Shown here in pieces: positions 31,033 through 41,953 of a stretch of 64,000 nt of DNA (positions within the stretch are counted from its first letter, which is position 1; every line of letters starts with the position of its first letter). A model generated the notes under the pieces. That model worked only from the letters and a program-made list of their open reading frames with translations, made no database searches and was not told where the DNA came from. The translations under genes and the position numbers were made by a program. Origin of the DNA: Cyanodermella asteris (Eukaryota; Ascomycota; Lecanoromycetes; Ostropales; Stictidaceae); the NCBI GenBank assembly GCA_900618795.1, contig UYJD01000008.1, positions 1,127,662-1,191,661 on the forward strand, read 5' to 3'.

Positions 31033-32184
31033 ATGCCGGGTTCCGTCGACATTGAGATGCCCGCCTTCAGCCAGCGCGACCCGCTCGGCTTGGTCCGCCG
31101 CAAGGTGCCCGAAGAGCAGCTCAACAAAATCGAAGCTAACACGCTTCGCAAGCGCAGCAAGATCAAGGACTTTTACCGGGCTCAGAACGAGCACATCGAC
31201 CGCCTGACCAAGACGGTCGACGACCATGTCGAGGAGGCTCGCAACCAGCAGGGCGGCGAGGTCTGGCATTACAAGCTAGCGCAGCACGGATCCCTGGCCG
31301 GAAACATCGTCCTCGCCATCCTGCAAGTCTTCGCCGCCGTGGGCGGGAGGTCAGACTCCTACTCCGTCTTCGCCACGGCGGCGGACGCCATCTTCGACCC
31401 GTTGAGCAACCTCAACCTCTACTTTTGGAATCGGGTCATGAACAAGATCGACAAGGACAGGTACCCGGGAGGCAAGAGCAGGTTCGAGAACGTGGGCAAC
31501 ATCATATTCTGCTGGATAATGACCGCCGTGTCGGCTATTCTGATCGCCATCTCCGCCCTTCAGATCAGCCAGAACCTCGAAAAGGAGAAGAAAGGTCAGC
31601 TCGAGCCGGAGGGCGAGATCGAATGGCGTCAGGTCGGCGTGCTCGCGACGTCCATTGTGGTCAAGACGGCTCTCTTCTTCATATGCCTGCCCTTGCGACA
31701 TCGCTACACCCAGATTCACACGCTATATACCGATCATCGCAACGACATCCTGATCAACGGCTTCGGTCTCTTTACCAGCGTGGCCGGCAGGAAGATCGCG
31801 TGGTGGATTGATCCCATGGGCGCCATCATCATTTCCGTGATCATCATCATCTTGTGGGGCTTGGAGTCGAAAGAACACTTCCAGCACCTCGTCGGCATCG
31901 GCTGTGACCGATGGTTCCTCCAGCACGTCACCTACATCGCCCTGACGCACTCCGAGGACGACATCCGCGCCGTGGACACCGTTCGCGCATGGCACTCCGG
32001 GCCTCGTCTCGTCGTCGAAGTCGACATCGTCATGGATCCCGACAGGTCTTTGAGGGAGGCCCACGATGTGGCGGAGGATCTGCAGGTGAAGCTCGAGCGT
32101 CTGCCGGACGTCGAGCGAGCCTACGTGCACATCGACTACGAGACCACGCATGCTCCCGAGCATTTCTTGAAAAAGGTGCTCTAG
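31033..32184 (+). CDS. Cation diffusion facilitator, Mn2+ type
   Basis: Membrane antiporter expected to move Mn2+ (possibly also Fe2+ or Zn2+) out of the cytosol into a vacuole or secretory compartment in exchange for protons. 383 residues, single exon. Six hydrophobic helices follow a hydrophilic N-tail of about 85 residues. The metal-site motifs are D118-x3-D122 in helix 2 (ADAIFDPLSN) and D234-x3-D238 in helix 5 (YTDHRNDIL). The D-x3-D pair in both helices is the mark of the Mn-CDF clade, while Zn-CDFs carry H-x3-D. The C-terminal domain (about 300-383, WHSGPRLVVEVDIVMD, then VERAYVHIDYE) is the cytosolic dimerisation fold. C-rich codon usage runs through the whole gene. Fungal relatives are often left as hypothetical; a named symbol is not justified. 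Confidence 0.88.
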   Translation: MPGSVDIEMPAFSQRDPLGLVRRKVPEEQLNKIEANTLRKRSKIKDFYRAQNEHIDRLTKTVDDHVEEARNQQGGEVWHYKLAQHGSLAGNIVLAILQVFAAVGGRSDSYSVFATAADAIFDPLSNLNLYFWNRVMNKIDKDRYPGGKSRFENVGNIIFCWIMTAVSAILIAISALQISQNLEKEKKGQLEPEGEIEWRQVGVLATSIVVKTALFFICLPLRHRYTQIHTLYTDHRNDILINGFGLFTSVAGRKIAWWIDPMGAIIISVIIIILWGLESKEHFQHLVGIGCDRWFLQHVTYIALTHSEDDIRAVDTVRAWHSGPRLVVEVDIVMDPDRSLREAHDVAEDLQVKLERLPDVERAYVHIDYETTHAPEHFLKKVL

Positions 32185-32925
32185 AAGAGCGGCGAGAACC
32201 GCGATGCGGACTCGATCGGTTACCCGGGTTCGAGCCTGCGAGATACGGATCCAACTCCTCGTGCCGGGGCCGGTGTCCCTGCTTCGGCGTGCAAGCATCT
32301 GAACCTGGCCAAGCACGTGGGAGCCATCCTCGATCGGCCACAGGGCGGATCGGATGTCGGGTCTTCCGGAACGCTCAGGTCGTGGATCGCCATGTTGGGG
32401 CATCAGTTTCTCAAGGGCAACAAGGGCAACGAAGAGGAGAAGCATGACTAGAAGCGCGCTAGCATTGTATAATTGGAACGAATGCAGGCCCTCGCTGGAT
32501 TGGTACCAGGCTGGCTTTGCTTACGAAGTTATGACGGCGTTCAGGATGATACCACTCATTGAATACAGCCACCCCCAATCAATGCTAATGGCATATGCTA
32601 TTCGCCCTTTCCAAAGACCATGTACACTGTACTCGGCCGTTCTTGCTATGTGCAGACGTTTTGCAAAGTACAATCTCAATGCGATACCAGCATGCGGCTG
32701 AAAATTTTCGTCAGTATCAAATCTCTCGTAATGTACGCTGGAATCGACTCACCAGTTCTTGACGGCATCCCACCAGGATTCTCTCCGCTTGTGTCCGCCT
32801 CTACCATGGAGAGGATGCTCATTTGCCCTGTGAAACGCGAAAGAAAACCCACAAGTTAGCCAACGGATGCTCTCATAAAAACAAAAGATTTGCGCTCAAG
32901 GTGATTTTATTTTAATTTTTTTCCC
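32185..32925. other. Convergent 3' region of the CDF and glucokinase genes
   Basis: GC-rich to about 32450, then AT-richer. Plus-frame codons after the CDF stop stay open in places but show no conserved sequence. GGGTTCGAGCC at 32226-32236 looks like a tRNA B-box but has no matching A-box or paired acceptor stem. Confidence 0.5.
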
Positions 32926-34440
32926 TTACTTTTCAATGCCCACGTTCTTATCCATGTTCGAAGCCACCAACGCAATCAGCGCCGCGCCCACGCCGCTCCC
33001 GTCCTTTGCGATCCCGATGCGAATCCTCTTCTCGCCCGCAGGCCCGATCTCGGGAATCTCGCGCAGCGCCGTGCGGATGTGGTCCTCGAAGCCCGGGTAG
33101 TACTCGACGAGCGAGCCGTCGACGCCAATGTCGACAAAGTCCTCGGTTTTGAGCCGGCCCGTCGCGATGACGATGCTGGCGATGGCGACGGCGGATAGTC
33201 GGGCGGCACGGCGGCCCACGGCGTGAGCAATGATCTTGACGGCTTCCGCGTCCTCGACGCTGGCGGCGTCGACGAGCAGTGCCCGGTCGAGTTCCTGGCG
33301 CGTGACGCGCAGGCCGGGGCTGTTGTCCGCTTCCACGATGCTGAGGAAGCTGGTGTCGAGGCCCCATTGAACGAACAGCGGGCTGGCGTCCTGGATGGTG
33401 GTCGTGCTGCCAATGTCGTTGGCCTTGCTGCTGTCGTCGCGGAAGAGCTGCACGTCCCGGCGCTTCTTGAGGGCCAGGAGAGCGCGTCGGAGGATCTCGC
33501 CGAGGAACATTCCGGAGATGCGCTTTTCGAACATTTGCACGCCCGGGTTCACGGATTCGCGGTCGAGGTCGGCGTCGTAGGGCGTGTTTGGGAGGACTTT
33601 GAGGCCGTTGTCGAAGCTGCCCCACTCGGTGTTGATGATCATGTCGCCGGTCGTTCGGTCGTATTCGGCGTTGCCGTGCACGGCGTCCATCTTTGTAACT
33701 TTGCTGAGCTTTTCGACGTAGGCGCCGTTTGTCCCGGTTCCAAAAATGGCACCGAGAAGTGTCTTTGTCTTTCCTGGAGAGGTGTATGATCTAGCCATGA
33801 GAGTACCGACAGTGTCGTTGACGAGCGCTGCGACCTTGACGGGAAGGCCAAGCGCATCGATCTCATCCTGGAGTAGCGCGCAGACATCTTTGCCGATTGT
33901 GTCCGTAATGTCAAAGCCCTTGGTCCAACGAATGAGTGTGCCCTTGTTAATGCCGACCTGGTGAACGGGAAAGGAGAATGTGAATCCGAGGTGGAATATC
34001 TCCTCATCTCTGTAACCATCAGGTGCGCTTACCGTGTTCCGTCGGCGGATGTGCGCTCTGTAGTGCTCGTCGTGGTGTTTCTGCAAGAACAGCTCGATCT
34101 GCTTCGCTAGAAAGCCGAACAGTTCCTTGGACGTCTTTGCAACCATGAGCTCCCTCGGAATCGCAACCTTCGAGTGCGTCAGACTGAACGTCGAGTCGCC
34201 ATTCAAGTGAATTGAGCAGACTCGAAAATTCGTGCCACCGAGATCTACGGCGAGATACAATCCCTTCTCCGTGCCATTGGGAACTGCCGTCACGTATGTG
34301 GGAATCTGGGCCATGGTCGTCTCATTTCTCCCCAGTCCCTCATCCATCTGACGGATGAATTCTTTTACGCCAGCATTGACTTCGGAGGCCGAGTAGTCAA
34401 ACTCGGCCGCCACCTTTTGCGCCGCTTGCTTCAACGACAT
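32926..34440 (-). CDS. Glucokinase (hexokinase family)
   Basis: Phosphorylates glucose with ATP at the first step of glycolysis. From the ATG at 34440 the product is 504 residues in one exon. Hexokinase signatures: phosphate loop LAVDLGGTNFRV (D66-N71), LGFTFSFPVHQVGINKG (151-167), VNDTVGTLM with the catalytic Asp (D209), FGTGTNGAY (233-241), NTEWGSFDN, and C-terminal IGIAKDGSGVGAALIALVAS. The pattern and the ending match ascomycete glucokinase (the GlkA/Glk1 type) better than the HxkA type. A short insert between the second domain segments (KKRRDVQLFRDDSSKAND) is not in the most compact relatives. The start at 34440 is chosen because MSLKQAAQKVAAEF is the usual beginning; the frame stays open upstream to an ATG at 34674. 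The 3' half is much more GC-rich than the 5' half. Confidence 0.93.
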   Translation of the reverse strand: MSLKQAAQKVAAEFDYSASEVNAGVKEFIRQMDEGLGRNETTMAQIPTYVTAVPNGTEKGLYLAVDLGGTNFRVCSIHLNGDSTFSLTHSKVAIPRELMVAKTSKELFGFLAKQIELFLQKHHDEHYRAHIRRRNTVSAPDGYRDEEIFHLGFTFSFPVHQVGINKGTLIRWTKGFDITDTIGKDVCALLQDEIDALGLPVKVAALVNDTVGTLMARSYTSPGKTKTLLGAIFGTGTNGAYVEKLSKVTKMDAVHGNAEYDRTTGDMIINTEWGSFDNGLKVLPNTPYDADLDRESVNPGVQMFEKRISGMFLGEILRRALLALKKRRDVQLFRDDSSKANDIGSTTTIQDASPLFVQWGLDTSFLSIVEADNSPGLRVTRQELDRALLVDAASVEDAEAVKIIAHAVGRRAARLSAVAIASIVIATGRLKTEDFVDIGVDGSLVEYYPGFEDHIRTALREIPEIGPAGEKRIRIGIAKDGSGVGAALIALVASNMDKNVGIEK

Positions 34441-34674
34441 CTTGCTCGCTTTTGAGATTGGTAAAGGGTCCAGGAAGATCGGTTTGTCAACGCACACACG
34501 CTGAGGATTGACGGCAGAAGGTCCCACGCCCGTGCGCAGAAAGCCGCCAAGGATGCTGGATTCGGGGAAGAGGACGGAGGCGGAGGGGATGGAAAAGTTG
34601 AGGGGCGCGAAGACGAATTGACAGAGAATCACGAGCAGCAGGATGCCAGCGGACCACAGCCCGGCATTTGGCAA
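34441..34674 (-). other. In-frame 78-codon extension upstream of glucokinase
   Basis: The glucokinase frame has no stop back to an ATG at 34674, and a TAA lies further upstream. The extension begins MPNAGLWSAGILLLVILCQF, which would form a transmembrane helix or signal anchor, then a 50-residue linker. Either this is leader DNA that happens to be open, or it encodes a membrane-anchored isoform. The context caagATG at 34440 is acceptable for a fungal start. I favour leader DNA. Confidence 0.35.
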
Positions 34675-36345
34675 AGAGCCTGCGGCGGGTCGAGCTGCTG
34701 CTGCTGGCCGGCGTGCGGAGGGGATGGTGACGGCGCGACTGGTGGTTATGCTGCTTGATGTCCGGCCTCTGACGTCGACGGGGACGGAGGTTAGGGGAAT
34801 GCTGCTTCGGAGGGGTGGTGGAGAGTGAAGACTGAGAGAAGCCAGCGCGGCGACGGGGGGGGGGGGGAGGAAGGTAGTCTATATTGGAGCAAGTCCAGCA
34901 CTGCTAAGTGACAGGATGCTGTCATGGGCCGAAGACGAGTGGTGCGCGCGCACACTTCTCCACCCGCACGCAGCTAGGTAAGTGGTTCGTTCCAACGACG
35001 ACAGCTCCAAGCTAGTCTGCGGTCTTTCCAGAAGACTGTGCAGGAGCTTCTTGCTGCACCTCGTTCGGCGCCAATTGGTTGAGTCGGGCTTCTTGTGCTA
35101 GCTCCCACCAAAGTCCAGAAGCTCCAGAGATCCGCCCAGCTGGCCCCCAACGCACGCTTTCCTGTCGCGCTCTTGTGGCAGTCTGGCACGCGGCGAGCAC
35201 CTAGACGAGCTTGGTTTCGGCCTACCCCTCAAGACTAATAAGACTTGAGCCGCACAAAGCGGAGAAGTCCACGCCTTGACGTCGATGGCTGCAAAGACAA
35301 TGTGGGCCAGCTGTCAGAGCGTCGAGCGCGTCGGAAAGTCACGAGCGACCAGCTGTGGGTGGCTTGGGGGAACAAGTCTTAGATTTGAAGATGAAAAGGT
35401 GTCGCGTGGTTCATACAATGGTAAATGTGGTCTTTGCTGCTAAAGCTCAGCCAGGATCACGCCCTTAGTTTCAGCCGGTTGTTCGAAATGCTCTTTTCGT
35501 GTATAGGCCGAACGCCAGCGCAGACGAAGAGCACCGAGACAAACTGCCCCAACTGAGTTTGTTGATTAACTTTTTAAGATCGTCCGAAAAGCATAGGAAC
35601 GGCGCCAATCGGCCCCAGGCATGTTCAGCTTTCACCAAGGCGAAACATCACTTGGGCAGTCATCATGTTCTCATACTGACCACCTTCGGTGCAGTAGAAC
35701 AATGTGTCCACGTTGAATATCACAACTTACGCGTCAAGGTGTCAATCTGTTCGAATCTGCCTCATTAATACCAGTGTGGAGAAAGACACAGATTATTGTT
35801 CTTGCTCTCATGCTCCTGTAGCAACGCGGCAGAGTTTAGTCTTACTACCTGGTTCATATGTTTCCAGCAGTATTCTAGATCAGTCATCTAACGAGCTTGA
35901 TGTTGGCGGTCAGTTTTGCGCACAGGTTTCGAATTGACTGCACCATTGATCTTCATAAGGTAGGTAATGGATAAGTTTGACCCACAATATGGTTTGGCTG
36001 GATACTTTTGATTCGACACAAAATCAGATGTAGTCGCAACTGTAAAGAGTTGCCTCATGCAAGTGATGAGAAGACTACAATAGAAGAATAAGACGCTAAA
36101 CGAAAGACTTACAGTGAGCTAAGTCTCTAGAGACATAGGAAGAAGCATTTCAAGTATATGGCTTCCTCAAACATTGATGGCCTTGCTTGGCGAACGGAGC
36201 CGCAGCCGGAGTTGATTCGAGCTTCCGAAGGAAAGCTGCCGGCCCTTGAAAACAGCTGCGACACCCGTTTACTCGTGTACCACGCAACTCTCAACGGCCA
36301 ACCCCATTCTGAGACGGCCCTCCCTGAAGCTGAGCTGTCGCCTAT
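34675..36345. other. Divergent intergenic region glucokinase / AAA ATPase
   Basis: 1.7 kb without a recognisable gene. It includes the poly-G run at 34855 and AT-rich DNA at 35400-36120. No transposon end, RNA gene or conserved frame was seen. Confidence 0.5.
34855..34867. repeat. Poly-G run of thirteen upstream of glucokinase
   Basis: Thirteen consecutive G on the plus strand (C on the glucokinase strand), about 180 bases upstream of the ATG at 34674. Likely length-variable. Confidence 0.9.
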
Positions 36346-39300
36346 ATGCATGCTATAGCCGGCCGCTCGCTGCTCTCAGGTAGGAGTGCACTTCGAGCTT
36401 GCCGATTTGTTGCTGGCCGACGCTTTGCCCTTCCTTCATACAGGTCGGTTCAGAGGACCGCTCTGCGACTGGAAAAAAACAATGGGGGCGCAAAAGAAGA
36501 CACTACAGCTGCCGTCTCGTCGGAAACACAGTCGACTACGACTTCAGAATCCATACCAGCCGAGCAAGAGGAGGTAACGCGGATATCAGACCAACCGCCA
36601 GATCCACCAGACGAAAATGACCCGACCTTTACCTTCCCCTTACAAGAGCTAGGCTCTGGAAAGCCCACAAAAGGACCATATGGATCAGCTAAGAGAAGGA
36701 TGCGCCGGAACGTTGCTCGCCTCGAAACTGTCATAACCGCACCGCCTCAGTACCTTCAAAACAACATCAAGCTATACCAGCCCTTTGCAGAGGACGAACC
36801 AATACAAAAGGAGGTCAACGGCGGCAATGCTTCAGGTCGCCCGGACGAGGAAGTCTATCCCAACGCGACTGTCGGTGGAGGCGCATACCAAATCCATCGG
36901 GATGTCCTGTTCGAGGTTCAAGCATCAGTGAGCGCAGGGTTGCGACCAGCTTGGGCAGGTGAAGCTGACAGTATCGCGGCCGCAAAACCACACCTGGTGC
37001 TACAGAGTCCGAAGGAGGGCGGCTCGGCTTTTCTCGACGCAGTTGTGGAGAATGCTGCGAAGAGATGTCGAGCTGATGTGGTGACATTGGATGCGCAGGA
37101 CATTGCGGAATTCGTGGCGGATCACAATACGATGAATGCACCGCCATATACCACTGGAACCCTCAGGACCCTCGGCTACGACACTTATGTTGTTCCCCCA
37201 CATGAGCAAAACAAAGAGCCCGAAGACGATGGAGAGGACGCGTACGACGACATAGAAATTGATACGATGCACTCAAGATCTGGTGCGGGCAAAAGCAAAG
37301 GCTCAAGCTTCCTTGGCCAGCCCATGATCGTTTCGTCTCTTTCCGGGAATGTCAACGACATTTTCAAGTCCCTCGGGTTTAAGACACCCGGGCAAAACGC
37401 TAGATCAGAAGACCAGGCCCAGAGCGCAGAATCTCAATCCGGACGCGCATACCCTACGCCGCCAGATCAGACTGTCGTTGCCAAGCTCATCGAAAGCTTG
37501 CTCAATGAGACCGATCTACAGCGCCAGGCTCGGGCACATAAGAGTGCGCAAACGGCTACGCCAACAGAAGAGAACACGTCGACAGAGGAAAGCAAGAAGC
37601 CGGCCGAGAGCACTGCATCTGCAGTACCTGTTTCTACATCGCCGCCCCCTGTGGACGATGTGGCTCGCGGCGTCATTCTGCATATTAAGGATTACCTGGA
37701 AATATACTCAACCGCCGCAGGTAGCTCTCTGTTGCGATCGATACACGACTTGGTACTCGCGAGACGTAAATCTGGCCAGAACGTCTTGTTACTAGGCACG
37801 TCGTCATCTGAAGACCTCCTTCCCACCTTTACCAAGGATGGCTGGAAGGATGTGCAGAACGAGGCGACATCCGGGCCATACCGCACGATTATCGTTCCCT
37901 GCACCAGTCAAGAGGTAGACGACATCTTCCGTAGCGATGAAAACATACGAGTTCGAGACATCAACGTGCGACATCTGCAAGACATGCTCCGGAGACTGAC
38001 TTTCTCACCCGAGCTGACGGACAACATCTGTCGAAGCGGCAACTTACAGCTGGAATCATCGTCAATGTTTACGGCAGGTCTGTCAGAGGAAGTGTGGTCG
38101 TTCGAACACATGCAGCGACTCACGAACACTGCGCTTGGGCTGTTGCGGCGGGACGAAGAGATGACCGCCGAGCATGTTGAGTGGGCGTTGAACATGATCT
38201 CTTCGAGCGACGCGGCAAAGGGCGATTGGCTTGCCAAGGACAAGAAACAGCACACGTCGCCAGCCGCCAATTCTGCTGTTGATTCGAAAGAAGTCCAGGA
38301 AGAGCGCTTGAAGAAGCTTCGCAAGCAGTGCAACGCGCACGAGAAGAAGCTGCTCAGCGGCGTCATCGACCCAGTCAACATCAGTACCACCTTTGGAGAT
38401 GTGCGCGCCCCTGCGACGACGAAAGATGCTCTCCAAAACCTGACATCGCTGTCTTTGACAAGACCTGAAGCTTTCACTTATGGTATTCTCGCCCAGGAGA
38501 AGATTCCAGGACTACTTTTGTACGGGCCACCTGGTACAGGCAAGACGCTGCTTGCCAAAGCAGTAGCCAAAGAATCAGGTGCGACCGTCCTTGAGGTCTC
38601 GGGCTCAGATGTCTACGACATGTACGTTGGAGAGGGCGAGAAGAACGTGCGTGCCATATTCAGCCTTGCCAAGAAGATTGCTCCCTGCGTGGTGTTCATC
38701 GACGAAGCTGATGCAATCTTCGGCCAGAGGAGTAACAGTGGGTCGCGGACGACGCATCGTGAGATCATCAATCAGTTTTTGCGAGAGTGGGACGGCATGA
38801 ACGAAAAGAGTGCTTTCATTATGGTTGCCACCAACAGACCTTTCGACCTCGACGATGCAGTGCTGCGACGACTCCCAAGACGACTTCTGGTTGATTTGCC
38901 CACCGAGAAGGACAGGGAGGAGATTCTGAAAATACATCTCAAGGGTGAGCTGTTAGCGGAGGACGTCAGCTTTGCACAGTTGGCACAGAAGACACCATTC
39001 TACTCCGGATCCGATCTAAAGAACATTTGCGTATCAGCTGCTCTGACATGCGTGCGCGAGGAGACCGACGCTGCCATCAAGCATGCGAGTGAAACCGTCT
39101 CTGCCTTGACGGGGGATGACACAGCAAATGCAACTGCAGAAGATCCTACAAAGGATACCGAGACCAAGCCAGCCTCGGAAGAATCAGCTGCGCAGGAGTC
39201 ACAGTCTACCAAGGAGCCCTACAAGTACCCCGAGCGACGAACTTTGAGGAACGACCACTTTGAGAAGGCACTGTCGGAGATTAGCGCAAGTATCTCTGAC

Positions 39301-39453
39301 GACATGAGCAGCTTGACGGCGATCCGACGCTTCGACGAAAAGTACGGTGATCGCAAGGGTAGAAGAAAGAAGGTTGGCGGGCCCGGCTTCGGAACAGTCA
39401 CGGAGAAGGAACGGGAAAAGCTGGAAGACGGACGTGTCAGGACGGAACAATAG
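36346..39453 (+). CDS. Mitochondrial AAA ATPase with long N-terminal region
   Basis: 1035 residues, single exon. The N-terminus MHAIAGRSLLSGRSALRACR is Arg-rich, free of acidic residues and amphipathic, as in a mitochondrial matrix presequence. Residues 50-600 are a poorly conserved, partly Glu/Ser/Thr-rich region. One AAA module occupies about 690-910: Walker A GPPGTGKT (from about 727), Walker B VVFIDEADAIFG (D786, E787), sensor-1 ATNRPFDLDDAV (N830) and arginine fingers in RRLPRR. It resembles the single-AAA Msp1/ATAD1 and fidgetin/spastin (meiotic clade) group, and matches the fungal proteins usually named mitochondrial AAA ATPase. Its substrate is unknown. Unlike Msp1 there is no N-terminal transmembrane helix. 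A hydrophilic insert of about 50 residues (TGDDTANATAEDPTKDTE) interrupts the C-terminal helical domain. Confidence 0.88.
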   Translation: MHAIAGRSLLSGRSALRACRFVAGRRFALPSYRSVQRTALRLEKNNGGAKEDTTAAVSSETQSTTTSESIPAEQEEVTRISDQPPDPPDENDPTFTFPLQELGSGKPTKGPYGSAKRRMRRNVARLETVITAPPQYLQNNIKLYQPFAEDEPIQKEVNGGNASGRPDEEVYPNATVGGGAYQIHRDVLFEVQASVSAGLRPAWAGEADSIAAAKPHLVLQSPKEGGSAFLDAVVENAAKRCRADVVTLDAQDIAEFVADHNTMNAPPYTTGTLRTLGYDTYVVPPHEQNKEPEDDGEDAYDDIEIDTMHSRSGAGKSKGSSFLGQPMIVSSLSGNVNDIFKSLGFKTPGQNARSEDQAQSAESQSGRAYPTPPDQTVVAKLIESLLNETDLQRQARAHKSAQTATPTEENTSTEESKKPAESTASAVPVSTSPPPVDDVARGVILHIKDYLEIYSTAAGSSLLRSIHDLVLARRKSGQNVLLLGTSSSEDLLPTFTKDGWKDVQNEATSGPYRTIIVPCTSQEVDDIFRSDENIRVRDINVRHLQDMLRRLTFSPELTDNICRSGNLQLESSSMFTAGLSEEVWSFEHMQRLTNTALGLLRRDEEMTAEHVEWALNMISSSDAAKGDWLAKDKKQHTSPAANSAVDSKEVQEERLKKLRKQCNAHEKKLLSGVIDPVNISTTFGDVRAPATTKDALQNLTSLSLTRPEAFTYGILAQEKIPGLLLYGPPGTGKTLLAKAVAKESGATVLEVSGSDVYDMYVGEGEKNVRAIFSLAKKIAPCVVFIDEADAIFGQRSNSGSRTTHREIINQFLREWDGMNEKSAFIMVATNRPFDLDDAVLRRLPRRLLVDLPTEKDREEILKIHLKGELLAEDVSFAQLAQKTPFYSGSDLKNICVSAALTCVREETDAAIKHASETVSALTGDDTANATAEDPTKDTETKPASEESAAQESQSTKEPYKYPERRTLRNDHFEKALSEISASISDDMSSLTAIRRFDEKYGDRKGRRKKVGGPGFGTVTEKEREKLEDGRVRTEQ

Positions 39454-41953
39454 AGTGTGAAAGAAATTGCGCGGCGATGCAATTCAAGCGCGCATGTAAG
39501 GAATTGCGTATATAGATGGCATTCTTTGCTTGCTTGCGTACTTGTTTGGATGCATTGGCAGCAAGAACTGCTGGATTGTACTTTTAGACATCAGGTATGA
39601 GAGGGAGAGGACAGCAGGATTTTTGAGTATCCCGCAATGAATTGACAAGGACTTCACGTTTCGGGAACACGTTCGGGACTCACTGTGCTTGACTCACCGA
39701 TTGTCCTTGAATCAATGATTGTCCCTTGCAACGAAATCCGAAGTGGAACTTTTACAAGAGTTCTTAGACCAAGGATTTGAGGGAGCCCACGTGATTGAAG
39801 CTCATGTCCACTGGTCGCAAATATACTTCACCGAGTCCACGATGAGTCCACTTCAGTAGAAATCATGTTCCACGTGCGGTCTTCCGATCTATTTAGTACG
39901 GTAGCTAAATTTGCATCCGAACACATTTTCACTTCCCATTGCACGATCTCATTCGGCCAAAGCTCGGGCAAGTGAGTTTTAAGGCTAAAGAGATCTAGAT
40001 TGTGCCGATGCAGGGTTATCCTGCAGGCAATCCCGAAAGTGGGTGGTCAGACAGAAATCTGCCTGGTCAGCCAGAACACCGGCAGATCGGCGGGGGGACG
40101 TTGGGTGGCGTATAGTACCTACCTACATTGACTGAAGTTGTTCTGGGATAGATAGATAGACAACGGATGGTTCTCCTGGTGTGCGCGTATATCTTTTGGT
40201 AGGCGGAGTCTCATGACATTGCGTACGCGTAGGCTTCTTGAAGCTCCGTACAGTATGTAGACGACATTTCCTTGCATTTCGGAAATATCGGCTGGTTCGT
40301 GGTATTCAGTCTACGAATACCCTCTTGGCGTGGTGAATGTGCGGAGTTTGTCGCTTGTTTGCGTGCTCATGTAGGCTTGCCCAGATAGAAGGCCGGTGAT
40401 CGTCTTTGCAAATAGTCTGTGGCTGATAGCAGTGGTAGCAGACACGGCTGTACCTTCGCAGTATCGATCTAGATTCACAAGTACCTGCCCAAGTACGCCC
40501 AAGAGACTTGCTGTGGCGATCACAAAGGACAATGCTCGAGAATCAATGCAAATTTAGGTCGATTGAGGTGCGCCACAGCATCATGCAATCATGAAACTGT
40601 GAGCTTTCCTCAGCTCATCTCGACGTTGGCGTTGGTCGAATCATCGTAGCATGGAGACATGCATAACGGTCGGGCCGCAGAAGCACGAGTTTCACAAGAG
40701 TGGCGCATCGTTCGAAACTCCTCGCCGCTCTCCCTCAGCCCTGCCGTATGTGTAAATGCATCGCGAAATGCGGTCTCTTTGTAAAGTCAAAATCCCCGGA
40801 TCGACGAGATCTTTGGGTGAGCCGGATGCCGGTCGCCAGCTGCCAGGTGCCAGTAACCAGGGTTATGGCGCCTGAACTCGGAAAAGTCGAAACGCAACCA
40901 GCGCCAGAAAGCGCGACGCGTCGGAAATGTCGCTCCACGTTCAATTTCACTGGTTAGGTAAATCATGAGTATAACTGACGTTAGCCGAATAATAGCTGAT
41001 GTGCGGAGATGGGATTTCCAGCGTTCGTGCTGATCACGTTTCCAGGCCAGGCAAAGAACCTTGTGCTCGGGAGTGGCTGCTGCCCGGCACATTCGTAAGT
41101 CAAGCCTTGGTGTTGTCTGGGCGGAGGCAAATTCCCTGCATGAAGCCTGGCTGATTGGCTGACAGACAGACGAGGATGGCGACCAGTTGCATTAGGGCCA
41201 TCAGATTGGCGCAACATGGTGTAGGACGAAAGGCTGTGTGGTGAGCAAAAGGCCTCCTCCAAACAACGCCCCCTGCAACACTTCAGCATGCTTTACCCTG
41301 CCACACCAGCACCCCAATAATGCCCCCAACCTTTGTGTTGGTTTACCTACCAGACCACCACACCACCACCCTCGCTCAGCGCCAGTCCAGACCCTTTAGC
41401 GCCTTTCCATCTCGACTCGGAAGGTCTTAGATGCACCTATCTTACTCGGCCAGCCCTCAGCCGCGCTCAGTAACCTCCGAGACGATCAATTCACCACGCC
41501 TTTTGCTCCAACTTTCCGCCCCGCTGGCCGGTACCCATCTTCTCTAATCATCTTCAGTCGACCCATCCGACATACATACCTACGTACTTACCCTCCGCCA
41601 CCTTTTGGCGACACTGAGCATTCGCTCTTGGCTGATCCCTCGGCCTCGTCATTGACCACTGCGCCGGCTGCGATTTCCCGAGTCTTGTCGGATCGGACTC
41701 GACCTTCGTTGTACATACCCCATTTCGCGCAGGTATCTTACATTCGTAACACCTTGTCGCCAATCTTTGCATCACTTCTTTGCCCTTCTGACGATCACGA
41801 ATCATCTCACGGCCTTCAGTATCCAGTCCACCGACACACTGCTTAACACAGACATCGAAACAAAAGAGATAGGAATAGCACATAAGGCTCGCTGTCGGAG
41901 ACAAAAGAACACCGGGCTCAGGCCCTGCACTCACACTAACTCGATAAACCGCC
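39454..41953. other. Intergenic region of 2.5 kb, nothing identified
   Basis: Between the AAA ATPase and ADAM genes. AT-rich in the first part with small simple repeats (GATAGATAGATAG at about 40150). From about 41330 to 41950 it is C/T/A-rich leader sequence. Open frames are short and have no motif. Confidence 0.5.

Noticed and set aside
32226-32236. tRNA-like B-box GGGTTCGAGCC
   Set aside because: No A-box at the right distance and the flanks do not form T or acceptor stems.
31723-32445. 240-codon minus-strand frame antisense to the CDF gene
   Set aside because: Shadow frame; the plus strand encodes all CDF motifs.
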